A stretch of 64,000 nt of DNA, taken from NCBI GenBank assembly GCA_947179485.1, contig OX359250.1, positions 44,551,450 to 44,615,449 on the forward strand, in the 5' to 3' direction. The first letter of the stretch is position 1. Each line of letters opens with the position of its first letter. This document shows, in pieces, positions 39,851 through 52,139 of the stretch. Source of the DNA: Allacma fusca. Taxonomy: Eukaryota; Arthropoda; Collembola; Symphypleona; Sminthuridae. The notes under the pieces were generated by a model. The model ran no database searches. It saw only the letters and a list, made by a program, of their open reading frames with translations, and was not told the origin of the DNA. The position numbers and the translations under genes are program-made.

Positions 39851-40331
39851 AGGGACTCCCGGAGTTGAGGAGTCAATGGGAATGAGTAATTAGTCTCAAG
39901 AGCAATAAATAATTATGACAGGACTCTCTTTTGGTGCTATCTGGAGCAACTCACCACTCACACCCTCGTGAGTACGACACGAATCGGATCTGTGAAAAGT
40001 TGAAAGACTCTTTAATTCTTTGAAAACTTGAGACAGTTTGGATTTTGATTGCTGATAACCTGTCGTCATTAGATTCCAAACTCTCTGTCTCTCTCTCCCT
40101 CTCATTACTCAAATGCATTACGAACGACGGGACTGAACTCATTGCGAAAAGCTTCTCCAGTTGTGAATGTGGGTGCGATTAGTTTGATATATGTGATTTC
40201 TATTATGATTAGAAGGGGAAAGTGTGAGGGAATCTGTGGAATTTCGGGATTGGACTCCTCTGAAAAGTCTCCTCAAGTCTCCTCCAATACTGTCACGGTA
40301 CACTGTCATTTTAATTATTTTTTCCCTTAAA

Positions 40332-40355
40332 CCCCCCCCCCCCCACCCCCACCCC
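40332..40355. repeat. C13-A-C5-A-C4 tract
   Basis: A run of 13 C, then five and four, separated by single A bases. The minus strand is G13-T-G5-T-G4, a sequence that can in principle form a G-quadruplex, with an i-motif on the C strand. No gene start lies nearby. Confidence 0.85.
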
Positions 40356-42710
40356 GGCGCTCTAAAAAACACGTGAAATGTCTGTAATTTACTCTCAAGT
40401 TCAGAAGGAGAAAAAAACTGAGTACTGTATCTATCTCAATCTAGATCTTAATTGTTATTTGCTCTGTCTTTCATCCCTAATGGGAGCGAGTCACGTTATT
40501 GGATTTTATAGGAATTCATTCCATGCGGGCTGATTATAACTTATTGGATTTTCCTCTCTCAGGCTCAGAATTGTACCCTGAGCTAACATTTTCGTTCTCT
40601 CCCGTATCTATCTATTTCTTGAGAGCTAATTCTTACTTTTTGAACTGTCAATAAATTATTGAATAGAAAAATGAGTTTTTTTTTCTGGGGGATTTTTAAA
40701 CACTTGACATGACCGGTTTTTATTATCAGGAGACATCTGACAGGTGCTTGAAGGATTGTAGGGTGTAATTGTAAGCGAATTTTTTGAATTGAGGTGGGAA
40801 TTTTGTATAGGAAATACTTCCCAATATTTATGAGTAGATATAGGTAACTGGATCTGAGACTAACTTACTCTCATTCCCATCTTTGAAAATATGGGGTTTA
40901 AAATTCTGTGGGGCTTCAAATGTTAAATAATAATAGGGATGCGTTAAACAGTTTTTTTTTGTAGATTTTGTATCACACTGCCCCGAAACATTGATATTTA
41001 TTATCTAGAGCTGTTCCAAAAGCACTTTGTCCAAGAGTGGGCTCGTTGAATTTAATTTATTGTCAAGACTTTTGGGAATTGTTTATGTAAATGATGGGAC
41101 TGTGGAGGAAGAAAATGGAGGGAAGAATTAAAACATTTCCTCTCCCAATGGCTCAACTCATGAGAACATATACATATGTATATCTATATGAAGAGGTGCT
41201 TGAGGGAATATGAGATTAGTCTTTGTCCTGACCCGCGGATGATTTGTAGACAGCAGGGAAGGATTTTCTACAAGGAAGAAAGAGATTTCAGAGAGAGAGG
41301 CTGTACACATTGGGTTATGTAGGTTCGTCTGTATCCAGAGATGACCTTTGGGTCCAAGTGTGTATAATGAAGGCATGGAGATGAGCCATGGCTCAGCTCT
41401 TATTTAATTTCTCCACCTCATTACTATTCATGGGGATGGAAATGTATCGACAGTAATTTCTTTCTAATGCTCTTCTTCACAGCTCGACATTCACAAATAC
41501 TACTCCTCATTGCCCCCAAGTTCAGTAGAACACTTGGGTCCGGAATTGGCTCTGGTCCCTTAGAAATTGTCACTTACAATTAGATCCATTCAAATGCATT
41601 GATAATCAATAGGGGAAATTCGGAGTAGCGGACATTTAAGGAATAACACTACACGAGGTATCAGACCCCCCTCTCAAGAGAGACACAAACTATCGATTTT
41701 ACCACAAAGTTTTTAGTGTGTATAAAAGTGAGGATTAAATTTCCTCCTCACGAGCCTCACTTGGAAATTGCATTTCATACAAAATTCAAGGCTTGAAATT
41801 AACTCAGAATTTCACACGTGGAAAATTAAATCCTCTATCGGCTTAGGAAATTTGAGTGAGAAGATCCCCCAGATTTATTACTTGTAGTTATCTATTTTAA
41901 AATTATAGGATAGTAATTTTTGTTAGGAGTTGTGGCTATATATTGAGGGTCGTCCCGTAAAATATGGAGTATTGGATATTGACAATGAAGTAATTACTAA
42001 TGAATCGCTGTATGTAAAAACAAAAACGTTCGGAAAACCTGCAGGCTATTACAGCATTGAGGGGATTGTGGTGAATGACGGTGGGGAAGTCGGGATTAAA
42101 TAAGTTGGAGAGTAATCTCATCTCATCGCCTGCCTCCGAGAGTGACTGAAACCACAATAAGGAGAGGGGAAAATGCCGGTCGCACACCTCAACTTCCAGA
42201 TAGGACCGACTGGAAATGCGAGTAATAATCAGAGCAGTCATGTCTCTTCTACTGTGAATACACCCAAGCCTGGTATGCCATAAACGACTCAATGTGGACC
42301 TGCAGTAAATTTTTTCCCTCCCCCCAGTCTCTAAATATCCCTGAGCGTGTGTCATTTTTAAGTGATGGTGTGAGAATCCCTTTTGCATTTATTTGTCTGC
42401 CTACAACTCCAGTTTAAGTTATAAGGCGCGGGAGAGTCTCTCAAGGAGGCTTTTCGTAACAAATCTAATTACCTGTGTAATATATGAAGGTTGTGCTTTT
42501 TTTTTTAGACACTTTGTACATAGTCCTATATTCCCAATTTTTTTCAGTGTGAATTTTATGGCGTGATTTTCACACTTATTACTACTTCCCTTGTTACAGA
42601 AGATCATTACACAAATAAGACGTAACAGGCTTAGATGCGGAAAGAAATGCTTCGCCATGGTTTCTGTGTGGTTTCTCTGGGCGTAGTATCTAATGCTAGT
42701 AAATACATGT

Positions 42711-42807
42711 GTTTTGTATGTATGTATGTATGTATGTGTGTGTGTTTAGTTTGTGTGTGTGTGTCTGTGCGTGTGAGTGTATGTATGTATGTGTGTGTGT
42801 GTGTGTG
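42711..42807. repeat. TATG/TGTG compound microsatellite
   Basis: TATG tetranucleotides, then TG units, interrupted GT, TATG again and a final perfect TG run ending seven bases before a CAGT element-like terminus at 42814. Confidence 0.9.
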
Positions 42808-42813
42808 TTCATA

Positions 42814-42984
42814 CAGTGTACTCTAATTTAGAGAGACTCCGTAAGAAAAACAACAGCACTGTTTCTGCAGTATCAAAAATATTGTCACAAATTCCCTTGG
42901 AACACAAAATACTAATTTCCCACACTTTATTAGATGTAAGATCTTTTTGTACTGGATGGATACTGTTGTAGAGAGAGTCCGCTG
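42814..42984. mobile_element. Candidate short MITE with CAG(T/C)G termini
   Basis: The left end CAGTGTACTCT is mirrored by the reverse complement of the right end, CAGCGGACTCTCTC. Both carry an ACTCT block at the same distance. TA precedes the left end but the right flank is TC, so the target duplication is not intact or the boundary is off. No coding potential. It resembles the element at 1055-1390. Confidence 0.3.
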
Positions 42985-43858
42985 TCATCCAATAGCATGG
43001 ATGAGTTTGGCTCTGTACATAATTGGCAATTTTTTCATCCCCTGTGGATCTCATAGCTGCGCTGCTGGAGCGATTGGAGTAAATTCCATGGAGGTTTTAA
43101 ATAAGTATATACACCCATAAATGTGCATGGCGTACATTGGGTAAACATCTAATTGCTTGTAAGTTCCTGGGGGAGGATTTACATGTTAAATCAAAAGGGA
43201 AGGAAGGGCTTGGTTGTATTTTTGAGGATATGCTCACACCACTGCTTCCAAGTCATCATCCCGATGAGGGGATAAAAAAAAACGTTGGTGGGAAATGAAA
43301 TGACGCCGCCCTGGAAATTTATTGAAACATTTCCAGGTCTTTTACATGCAGTCACATATGTATGTAGATATTTACAATTGCGTACATTACAAATGTACAG
43401 GAATCTAAAGTACTCTATCCCTTCATGTATGTCAGAGTGATTTGACGCCTTCGGGATCTACATCTCGTATGCCCCCCCCTTTTTTTTATCAGTGCTTATA
43501 TAGAAATGTATGTGACAATCTGTCCAAATTGGTTTTTTTTCCATTGGAGAGCAACAAGTAGTCATAAATTGTTTAGTGGTACGAAACTTCCCATAAAATC
43601 ACATTACAATCCAAGCTTCAAGCTAAATGTTCCTCTAAATTATCCACAACCAGCTGCTGGGTTTCGTTCTTTCTTTCTTACTTTTTTTTTTTTACCAAAG
43701 ACGAAATTTGAAAGCTCTATTGAGAAATAACTCTTTTGCACGCTTAAATACCCATGGAGGAGAGTTGAACGGTTTATTGTCACTCTCAAGGTAGTATTAT
43801 TGACACATGCAATGTGAACTCAGGACGTTAGTATGGGTAATAACGGAAGTAATGATAG

Positions 43859-43985
43859 AAATTAAAAAAAAAATAGGATAAAAAATAGAAATAATAGGAG
43901 TAGAAGTAAAGAATAGAAATAAAAAAAAATGGGGTAAAAAATAGAAATACGAAATAAAAGTAAAAAATAAGAGTAAAAATAAACT
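43859..43985. repeat. A-rich degenerate tandem repeat
   Basis: Recurring AAAAATAGAAATA and AAAAGTAAAAAATA phrases, strongly A-rich on the + strand. Confidence 0.7.
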
Positions 43986-46475
43986 GAATGGGATTTTAAA
44001 ATTTCTGGAGAAATCCTAGGCCCCCATGCTCATTGCCAATTGTGTACGTCTGGATGTGAACATGACATGAGGACGTCATTGGAAGAGAATGGTACGGACA
44101 CTTTTTTGAAAGAAAGAAATAGAAAGGAGGGAACTGCCACAGGAGTCAGCCCCTGACACGTTGACTTTTAAAGACCAACTCTAGTAACCCACATATGTAG
44201 GAAGTGTACCACGGACTTTTCCCTTCTACATTTCCCAACACAAATAAATATAATGACGGAGCTGGAGTGTCAGTTTGTTTATACATGGCTCATGTCAAAG
44301 TGTACAGCAAGCTCATATGAACTATTTTTCCTCCCTTTCAGTAACTACTGATAGGGAATTAGTCAAGGAAATCGAGACTCATAATGAGGTTGACGGGCGG
44401 GTGTGAAGAGATGACCTTAGTCTGTCTTCCCTTTTTGGGCTCATATAGTCTTTCATATGACGTCATAAGGGAAAGTACAAGAGATATATATTCTCAAGTT
44501 ATAAATACACAGAGGGAATTCTCGACTATAGGGATAAATTCCTCCAGGAATCCGAGATGAATAAAGTCCAATTAATAATTAACTACTGGGGCTCACATGA
44601 ACTTTAGCTTGTCTTTAGTAGTAATTTTGGAATTTCTCGGAGATTTCCAACGATTCTGTTTTCTGGGAGTTATGCCTTGATGGAAACAATCCTTTGGGAG
44701 AGGGCTATTTGGAAATGTTGCTCATTGAGTGGAGTTTTTGTTTTTGGGTGTAGTTGTAGGATATACTAGTGGGACAGGAGAGTTTGTATCTGTAGGGGAA
44801 AGCTACACGGGAGTTTATAGGAAGCCCAGCCAAAATAACTATTTTGGAAATTGCAAACTCACAATGTTGGAACAATTTGACGCCTCAGGAAAGAGGATAA
44901 AAAACGGGCGCCTGTTCTCTCTCATGGAGTTGTTCTGCCCCCTCTTGACTTTCCATTACTCCTCATCTAATGAATCATAAATGTTCCATTTGCTTTCTGC
45001 AACCTTTTATCATTTCTCACAAGGATGAGAGAATTTTTTGAATGTGTGCTCCTTGCTACACTCTTATCCTTCTAAAAGCCAAGTCAAGTTTTGTAGGGCT
45101 GACTTTGTTTGTACAGCTAAAAGCTATGAAATAAGGTTAAACTGTCTTCCGACCCATCTCTTGATTGTTAATAACCTCTGAGGAAATACGGAGCTGGTAG
45201 AGGAATATGAGTACATATGTATGTATCTATGTATGTACCTACACATTGTAGAATTAACTAGACACTTCCTCACAATACTAAAATTACAGGGGGAAATGTC
45301 ATGTCCTGTTACTGACTGCCTCAGAGCACATTGCCAGAGCTCAAAGTGAGCATTTTAAAAAGTGTACGGTTCAATTTGATCTCTGAATTTTTATTTTCCG
45401 CACAAACACTCTGGAGGTCGGATGACATTGAACAATCATTTGAGTTGTTATTTTTGCAAAACTGGGCCCACCAATGCCTACAGTACAGATATAAGTACGG
45501 TAAATACCGTAGTACGGTCTAGTAGTGTGTACGAACGTAATTATATACAAGAAGTTGTATGGGAGCCGCCTCCGAACCCGAGAGGTTGGTGTCTGGAGGA
45601 ATCCAATACACTTGTTATGCTAATTCTATTCTCCTAATGCCCTCAAGTGTATCGGGTATCGGGAACATCCATCCTGACAGAGAGCCATGTACTTATTGAC
45701 TATTATGTAGAAATAAGTTACGGTGGGTGGTGGCAGAAGATCTTGAAAACACTATGCTCAGGTTAATTTTTCTCCGACAAGCGGAAATGTTTCTTAGCAG
45801 GTGTTGAAAGAGGAACGCCCACTTGCCTCTGATAATCTATGACTTTTCCTCCCGAACCCAAGCCTATATGGAGGCATTGCTCATTTATTTACCAGGCTTG
45901 ACATGTATTTTGTACGAGTGTGTGTATGTATGAGTATCTATAGGTTACTCTTTGTGTCCCAGTCACTACTACTATATAGTCTACTACTACTACTACAGGT
46001 GGAGACTATATGGACCTTCATGGGCTATGTGTGTATGAAGGGTGTAGTAAGCCTAAGGAGTCCGTACATATGGGGTTCGGATGACTGATGGGAGAGAAAT
46101 TAGCAGGAATTGGTAGGACGAGTGGGTTTTTACAGGCTGAACATACCTATCATTTGGAGTCACAGAGATCCTACAAATAACTTGATGAAGGGAAGGAGCT
46201 GAAGTGACTTGTGACTCCTTTTATTACATGGCGTTACCGTATTTTTCATGCGAGCATCTCCCCACAAGTAGTGTACTTTTGTGTCCCATGGAGATGTGAG
46301 TGCACTGGGTGAGGGAGAGAGAGAGAGATCGCTATACTCTGTTAAGTACTAATAGAAACTATTGATGCGTCTCTGGATGATGGCCTTTGGAACTGTCTTA
46401 GTTGGAGGAGATGTTGTTGATGTGAGAGCTGAATGGGACTTTCCGTGGGGATTTATATTCTTCCCTCTCTGAATG

Positions 46476-46530
46476 TCTCTCTTTCTCTCTCTCTCTCTCT
46501 CTCGATCTCTGTGTGTGTGTGTGTGTGTGT
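46476..46530. repeat. Compound (CT)n-(GT)n microsatellite
   Basis: A CT run is followed by CGATCTCT and then ten GT units. Confidence 0.93.
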
Positions 46531-46989
46531 CTCGCACATTCCCCTTGGACCGTTTTGCACTCTCCCAACATCAAGTTATTCGGCTGTTGATTTCCCAGCT
46601 TGAGTAGATACGTGATGATTGTTAAACAAGGGGCATGATTACAAATTGCTAACAATAGTTATGCACAAGCCCCTAGTCCTCACAGTTGAGTGGAGACATT
46701 GAGATAGTCTCGTGATATTTATATCTGTGGAAGACGGGTGACGGATAGAAAGCCCAGAGTTGTGTGAGCTATGACGAGAGCGTAACATTATTATTGAATC
46801 CTTGAATTTCTCCGAGGAGACACTCATATGTAGTTTCTTGAACTTTCCTTGGCGCCCAATAAATATTTATGTACCGACGGAGCCTCTCCGTGATCTCAGT
46901 CACTCTGTCGCTCTATTCTTCCCTCGTTCTGCCCACACAGCTTTTTTTCTCATGGAGACATCATCGTATATGCAGAAAGGGAGAAGAGA

Positions 46990-47004
46990 CAGAGAGAGAG
47001 AGAG

Positions 47005-47036
<32 letters not shown>

Positions 47037-47037
47037 G
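46990..47037. repeat. (AG)n microsatellite, two runs
   Basis: Two AG runs separated by AAAATG. Confidence 0.92.
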
Positions 47038-47360
47038 AGGGATTGTGGATGAATAAACTAAAATGAAATAAGGGCTCAAGACAATATTCTCTACATGCCA
47101 ATTTGTAGAAGCATGTGCGTGTACTATTTGGAAGACTCTGAAGGCTACGGGAAGATCCGTCCACAATGTTTGCTCCTGCAGAAAGTAAATGATGAGGTTA
47201 CGCACTCAGGTCCTATCCCGCGCTTCCACATCGGTTATAAATATGCTCACGAACTTTGAATAGAGAAAAGAGTTGGAAATTTTAACTTTTTGATTGAGCC
47301 CTTTCCCTTGCAATGCAGACAGACGTATGATGTCTTGGCATAAAATCTACTTTTCCCCCC

Positions 47361-47384
47361 TCTCTATCTCTCTCTCTTTGTGTG

Positions 47385-47424
<40 letters not shown>
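47361..47424. repeat. (CT)n microsatellite with GT insert
   Basis: TCTCTATCTCTC, a short TGTGTGTG block, then about fifteen perfect CT units. Confidence 0.93.
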
Positions 47425-47427
<3 letters not shown>

Positions 47428-49208
47428 TGAAGGATAAATCTTCCCAAGAGCAAAGTGACATAGCCATAACTATGAAAGGCTATGTAACTATGTATAGACA
47501 CATGACGCTGATTCCGTCACCCTTGTGGTCCGGGTTGTGGAGTTGACATACAATCACGGACCCGCTCACATGATATTGAAATACATGGGACAAGATCGAT
47601 CCTTGCCAATGATAAATGAGGCGCCCGGGAAACCTCCATTGATACCCGAATTAATTGAGTGAAAGGTTCCGTGGAGACAGACACTGACGGAAGGGGAAGA
47701 CTGCCTCTCAATTATACACATGTAGGTATACATATGTCCTGGAAATTGTTCATTTAGAATGTATCAGTAATTATTTGTACGTATCTCTGTAAAGACGAGT
47801 CTGAGCCCTGTTGATCCTGTGAATGAGTCTCAATTCACTGTATTGTTGGGTATATTACTAACGCTGTACTGGGTTCCTATTCTAAAACTCAACTTTTACA
47901 GGAATGATTCCTGAGGAAAATCTCTCTGACTCGTTTAAAATTAATTATTTCGTTGGGATTCAAAAAAAAATTCTTTGATTTTAAAATATTGTCCTAATTC
48001 CTTCCACGGAGATGCTCAAGAATCGTCGTACGTGTCAAGGGCGAGAAAACGATCGATGATTGAGCTGGAAAGTGCCATTAGATATATGAAGTTACGAATA
48101 AATAATTTCAAGTATTGGAAGATCCAGTGATCGATCTTGCTCAGGCAGGAGGATACCTCCGTGTGACTGCCGTTTGGCATGTAGTTTGTGTTGTCACAAG
48201 TTTTGACTCTCAAAACTGGCATATTGTTATCCCTCCTTGAATTATTACTCCCTTCAAAATGTCTCCTTGACATTTGCAGATGTTAGCGTGAGATTATGTA
48301 TTTTTTTCCGGACATTATGGTCATTTTGTATGCACACCCAGAATTTCAAGTGCACTTGAATAAATTGCCCAGGAATCTTGTTCCTGGGGTACATTTGTAT
48401 GGGACTGATGCACATAAATTTGTGCACACTATCTGTATTCCAACGGATAGTTTAGATAAATGTGTAGAGAGTAATTATGTACCTATGTATGTACAAGGAG
48501 CATCTTCCATGGGAGTCCCCCTATCACACTTTAGTGCGAATTATGTCTCAGATTAAGAAACACGCATTTGATCCCGAGACATAACTATACGGTCTTGTAT
48601 CTCCTTCGTAATTACTCTGATGATTTTGATATTCCGCCTGAGAAAGTGAGGGGAATGCGGCGTTGCCCAAGTGGGTTTCCCTGGACTACAGAATTTCTTC
48701 GTTTGTAGTGCTACAGAGAGACATGAGCAGTTACAATTTCAAGAAAGATCATTCAATTTGAGAGCTATGTCTGTTTGTTGTAGCAAAAAAAAAGGAAGGC
48801 TATATAGGTTTGTTTTGATGTACGTATGCCAAAGTTTTTATCATATCTCATGGGAAAAATGTTATACCTGTTCTGATGAGTCAGGCTACTGGAGTGTGTT
48901 ACCCAGGACAACCACACCATGAACCAACTGTTGTAATGAGTTACTTGAGTAGTGGACTTTGACGTGGCCGTACACTTTATTGTGTGGTTGTTCGCAAGCT
49001 AGTATTTATATATTATGAGAACTCCGTCCGGCTCATGCAGCTCATGGAGCCCAGGATCCGTCCTCACACCTGAGAAATATTGGTGGAGTCTTATTATGAC
49101 TCCTCTCAGGTACACTTACATATCCTTCCCTCCTCATTTATTTACTCCGCTCCTCTGACTCTCAGTTCATGGGAAGGGAGTGGGAAGGAATGAGGGAAGA
49201 AAAGGAAG

Positions 49209-49238
49209 GACTTGACTTTGACTTTGGCTTTGGCTTTG
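49209..49238. repeat. Short (CTTTGR)n repeat
   Basis: Five hexamer units, CTTTGA passing to CTTTGG, one base-change apart. Confidence 0.75.
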
Positions 49239-49848
49239 GGCAACGGAAGTGATTATAATGTTACTGTCCATCCTCCGCTCTCTGTTTGTCTATACGCTTC
49301 CCAATGTTGGACTGATCGTCTTCCTCTTCTCCTGGGTTTACTTTTTAGAGACATGTGGATACTATATGCTCCTCTCCTGCTCTTCTATCTAATGTATTCC
49401 TTTTGCTTTTGTTCAAGAACCCTCCACAATGACTTGATTTAATTTTTTTGTAATGGCTTGGCTTCCCTTAGTAGACTGTAACTGGATGCTACTTTTATTC
49501 AACCCTTGGAATCACAGTCACTCACTTGTATTTTGATTCCCCGTGCCAAATCACTGGATAGGGGTATCTATGGTTATGGTATCAATATCCCCGAAGTCTC
49601 AGACTCTTCCAAAGATCCTGGAATTATTCCCTGCCAGTCCTACTATAATTGTGTAGCTATTTTTTTAAGGCACAATAATAATAGATAATAACCCGCTATT
49701 TTCCTCACAAGTAACTCTTAGTACACGGAGTAGTTATAAGATATTATAGCTACCTCAAGGAGCTTCTCAAGTGCTCAATCGGAAATAATTATTCCAGTGT
49801 GAATGTGTAACGTTGTTGTGGGCACAGTAGCTAGTGGTCGTTAAAAAT

Positions 49849-50040
49849 CTGTATGTGCAAAAACTATAGAGACTAAACCATGTGGGGAAACACTACACGT
49901 TGAAGCTATGTATGTGTGAAAATACTAGATATATACGCTGAAGCTATAGATGTGAAAATATAGTAGAGACAAATTTTGTATGTAGACGTTTTGTAATTTG
50001 GGAAGCTATTTATGGAAATACTACTACACTGTTTGAGCTA
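49849..50040. repeat. Degenerate repeats around AAGCTATRTATGTG
   Basis: At least four loosely related phrases (AAGCTATGTATGTGTGAAAA, AAGCTATAGATGTGAAAATA, AAGCTATTTATGGAAATAC and a diverged first copy) spaced about 40-70 bases apart. Weak and possibly coincidental. Confidence 0.4.
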
Positions 50041-50219
50041 AATGGCTTGTTTGCTTGAAATATTTATGGGTAGGAGATGCGTTTGAAGTTTGTTCGGGGA
50101 GAATAGATCAATAATAGTATTAGAATGTGGTGTGCGTCTACTCAAATACAAGTAGAATGTCTAAATATGTAAGTTGAATGATATTTTGGAGTGATATTTT
50201 GTGTGGAGTTGTTTGACAC

Positions 50220-50234
50220 TACTACTACTACTAC
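50220..50234. repeat. (CTA)n trinucleotide run
   Basis: ACTACTACTACTACT, about 60 bases upstream of an exon. Confidence 0.7.
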
Positions 50235-50294
50235 TTGTTGTGTTGGTTGTGGAATGGGAGTCTAACATGTGACTGTGTGTGTGGTAATCAACAG

Positions 50295-50554
50295 GTGTCT
50301 GGGCACCGGGTAGCAAGAACAATTCACCCGTATCTAGTCCCTCGAATGTACGACGGGGGGATAACCTCATCAACGTCAGGAAGACTAGTAAAGGGGACGA
50401 AGTGGACTCAAGTGCTCTTCCACACTTGCAAGAGCCCATCGTACCAATTTGGACACCGCCAAGTGCTGCAAGCCCGTCAACTCAGAAGAAATTCCGTCCT
50501 GTAAATTTCAACGCGCAGACATCACCCACTGGCTCACCCAGGATAGTGTCATTG
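50295..50554 (+). CDS. CAP: CAP exon with the WTP...FRPV motif
   Basis: Acceptor ATCAACAG|GT enters in phase 1 and donor TCATTG|GTACGA exits in phase 0, with 86 full codons. The peptide includes NLINVRKTSKGDE, PIVPIWTPPSAASPS and KKFRPVNFNAQTSPTG. The W-T-P...S...P...K-FRPV arrangement resembles the conserved N-terminal motif of insect CAP proteins as I recall them. This frame, rather than the longer overlapping one, was chosen because it carries these motifs and keeps phase with both neighbours. It can accept either the 24449 exon (A|GT, Ser) or the 25371 exon (G|GT, Gly). Confidence 0.85.
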
Positions 50555-50707
50555 GTACGATTCACTCAATATTACTTTGAATAAAGATCTATTTTATACT
50601 AGTACATTTTTATTTAAAAAAAAAATCATTTCCCAACAGAATACTAAAAAAAAATGTTGTTTTATTTTCCCGAAGAGAAATTTATGTGTCTGAGTTTGTC
50701 AATCTAG

Positions 50708-50948
50708 GAACGATCGTTATCTGCCGGACATGTAGGAGAGCAGAAGTTATCCCTTGCAGGAGGTTCTAGTGGGAGAAATTTTGTTTCGTCTACTCCGGAT
50801 CATAAAGAAGAGTCAAAGGATTTGAGTCGGGTTGAAGGCGGGGGATCAATTCATCAAAATCATAATCTCCATCAGAGTCAAAGCAGCCAATCTGTACATT
50901 TGCCAAAGTACCAGAGTCCTACTGTGACACTTTTGCAGAAAGCTCGGG
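50708..50948 (+). CDS. CAP: CAP exon with SPTVTLLQKAR motif
   Basis: Acceptor CAATCTAG|GAA (phase 0) and donor GCTCGGG|GTACGAG (phase 1), 241 bases. The first two thirds are polar, with His/Gln/Ser-rich stretches (HQNHNLHQSQSSQ). It ends in KYQSPTVTLLQKAR, one of the most recognisable blocks of arthropod CAP. The final split codon joins the next exon as Glu, giving the family's KARE. An alternative reading through the donor gives a hydrophobic T-rich tail that looks like intron. Confidence 0.93.
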
Positions 50949-51968
50949 GTACGAGTTTGTTTGTTTCTTTTGAGTTTAGAGTCAAATCGTGTCAGATAAT
51001 CTTTTTTTTTTTGACTCCATCCTATTTCCTCTCTGATGTTTGTATTTCTTGTGAAGTTGCTATTTTTTTGAGCTTGATACGTGTATTTATATATTTTAAT
51101 CTAGCTCTATATATTTTCGTTCGTAATTTTCCTGAGATTTGTATATTTTCAAGTATGTTCGTATTTCTGAGGGAGGTTCCCAGATACATGTTTCATGTGA
51201 ACTGTTCGGAAGCCCTTTGGCGAGTGATCAGAAATTGAATTGTTTGAATGTGTTGAACTTAATTTAATGTGAGGACCTTTCATAGTTGTTGTCGGCGTTG
51301 GAAATTTATTTCTATTTCCTTGTAACTTTCTTGTAATTATAGTTTTCCACACAAGTATTACTACAAGAGGTTTTAGTCGTAATGTTTTCTACACTGGTTG
51401 AGACTGCAGTTATTTATTTTTTCCTTTGAAAATGTGAGTATCAAAGACGTATGTACATGTAATTATTTGACAGGACTTCTTGTGATTTTAAAATTTATTT
51501 AGGGTCTATCTACAGTCATTTGTAGGATGACAGATTATGCTTTTAAAGAAGACTGCATCAGGGATTGATTTCGACTCTGTCAATAATATGACAAGCCAGA
51601 AGACTAATTTAAACTGTATGAAAAAAAAAATCTAAATCTCAAAGTACAGGTGGTACAATTTCTATTACTCTTAAGTACAAGATCCCAGAAATAGCTTCAT
51701 TTCCAACCAGGAAATAGACGAAGGTAGGATGAATTCATTTCCTTAGAATGGAACGAGTTGTTCCAATACAGGGGAGAGATGACTTGGGAATCTTGGGATC
51801 TACAGGTTTATTTATACGAAGCATTGACGGATTAAAGGCAGGTCTTACTCAGTGTGAGATTTACAGGAGCAATACTCATAATGGGAGTTATGTCTGTGTG
51901 GAAACATTGGGCTTTTAGTAGTAGTGTTCCTCAAATTGATCATGTTCATGTGTACATTTATTTTTCAG
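50949..51968 (+). other. CAP intron, 1.0 kb
   Basis: AT-rich, with no recognisable element. It ends with the pyrimidine-rich acceptor TTTATTTTTCAG. Confidence 0.85.
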
Positions 51969-52139
51969 AGGGCCACTTGCCAAAAGGTGCTCTTTATTTG
52001 GATCATAAAAACCCAGGAGTTCAGCGAAGTAGCTCGGCGTCTGGAGGTTTCAACTCGTTACTTCCTCAGCAGCATCCGGTAGTTGCGGGTCCTTCATCTT
52101 CTTCACAGCAGCCGTCTTCTTTAAATCCCAATGATACGC
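51969..52139 (+). CDS. CAP: CAP exon with LPKGALYLD motif
   Basis: Acceptor ATTTTTCAG|AG in phase 1 and donor GATACGC|GTGAGT in phase 1, 171 bases. It starts (E)GHLPKGALYLDHKNPG, continuing the conserved LLQKARE...LPKGALYL block, then becomes Ser/Gln/Pro-rich (QQHPVVAGPSSSSQQPSS). Both splice sites are strong. The frame stays open into the intron to 52246, so intron retention would add about 35 residues. Confidence 0.93.

Larger units (their letters stand above)
25372..50294 (+). other. Second large intron of CAP (about 24.9 kb)
   Basis: I find no supportable exon, nested gene or RNA gene on either strand. It contains the densest set of microsatellites in the window, tandem arrays at 29042, 38322, 43859 and 49849, a C-rich tract at 40332, and element-like termini at 32105 and 42814. 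Several minus-strand open frames of 100-150 codons look like chance. Small alternative exons could be hidden and would need transcripts to see. Confidence 0.6.

Noticed and set aside
41936-42388. 150-codon minus-strand open frame
   Set aside because: No recognisable motif or good start context. Read as chance.
44729-44980. 83-codon + strand frame (GYTSGTGEFVSVGESYTG...)
   Set aside because: It looked slightly protein-like, but there is no family match and no convincing donor in the right phase.
50235-50504. 89-codon frame overlapping the exon at 50295
   Set aside because: It is longer upstream of the acceptor but lacks the WTP...FRPV motif and breaks phase.
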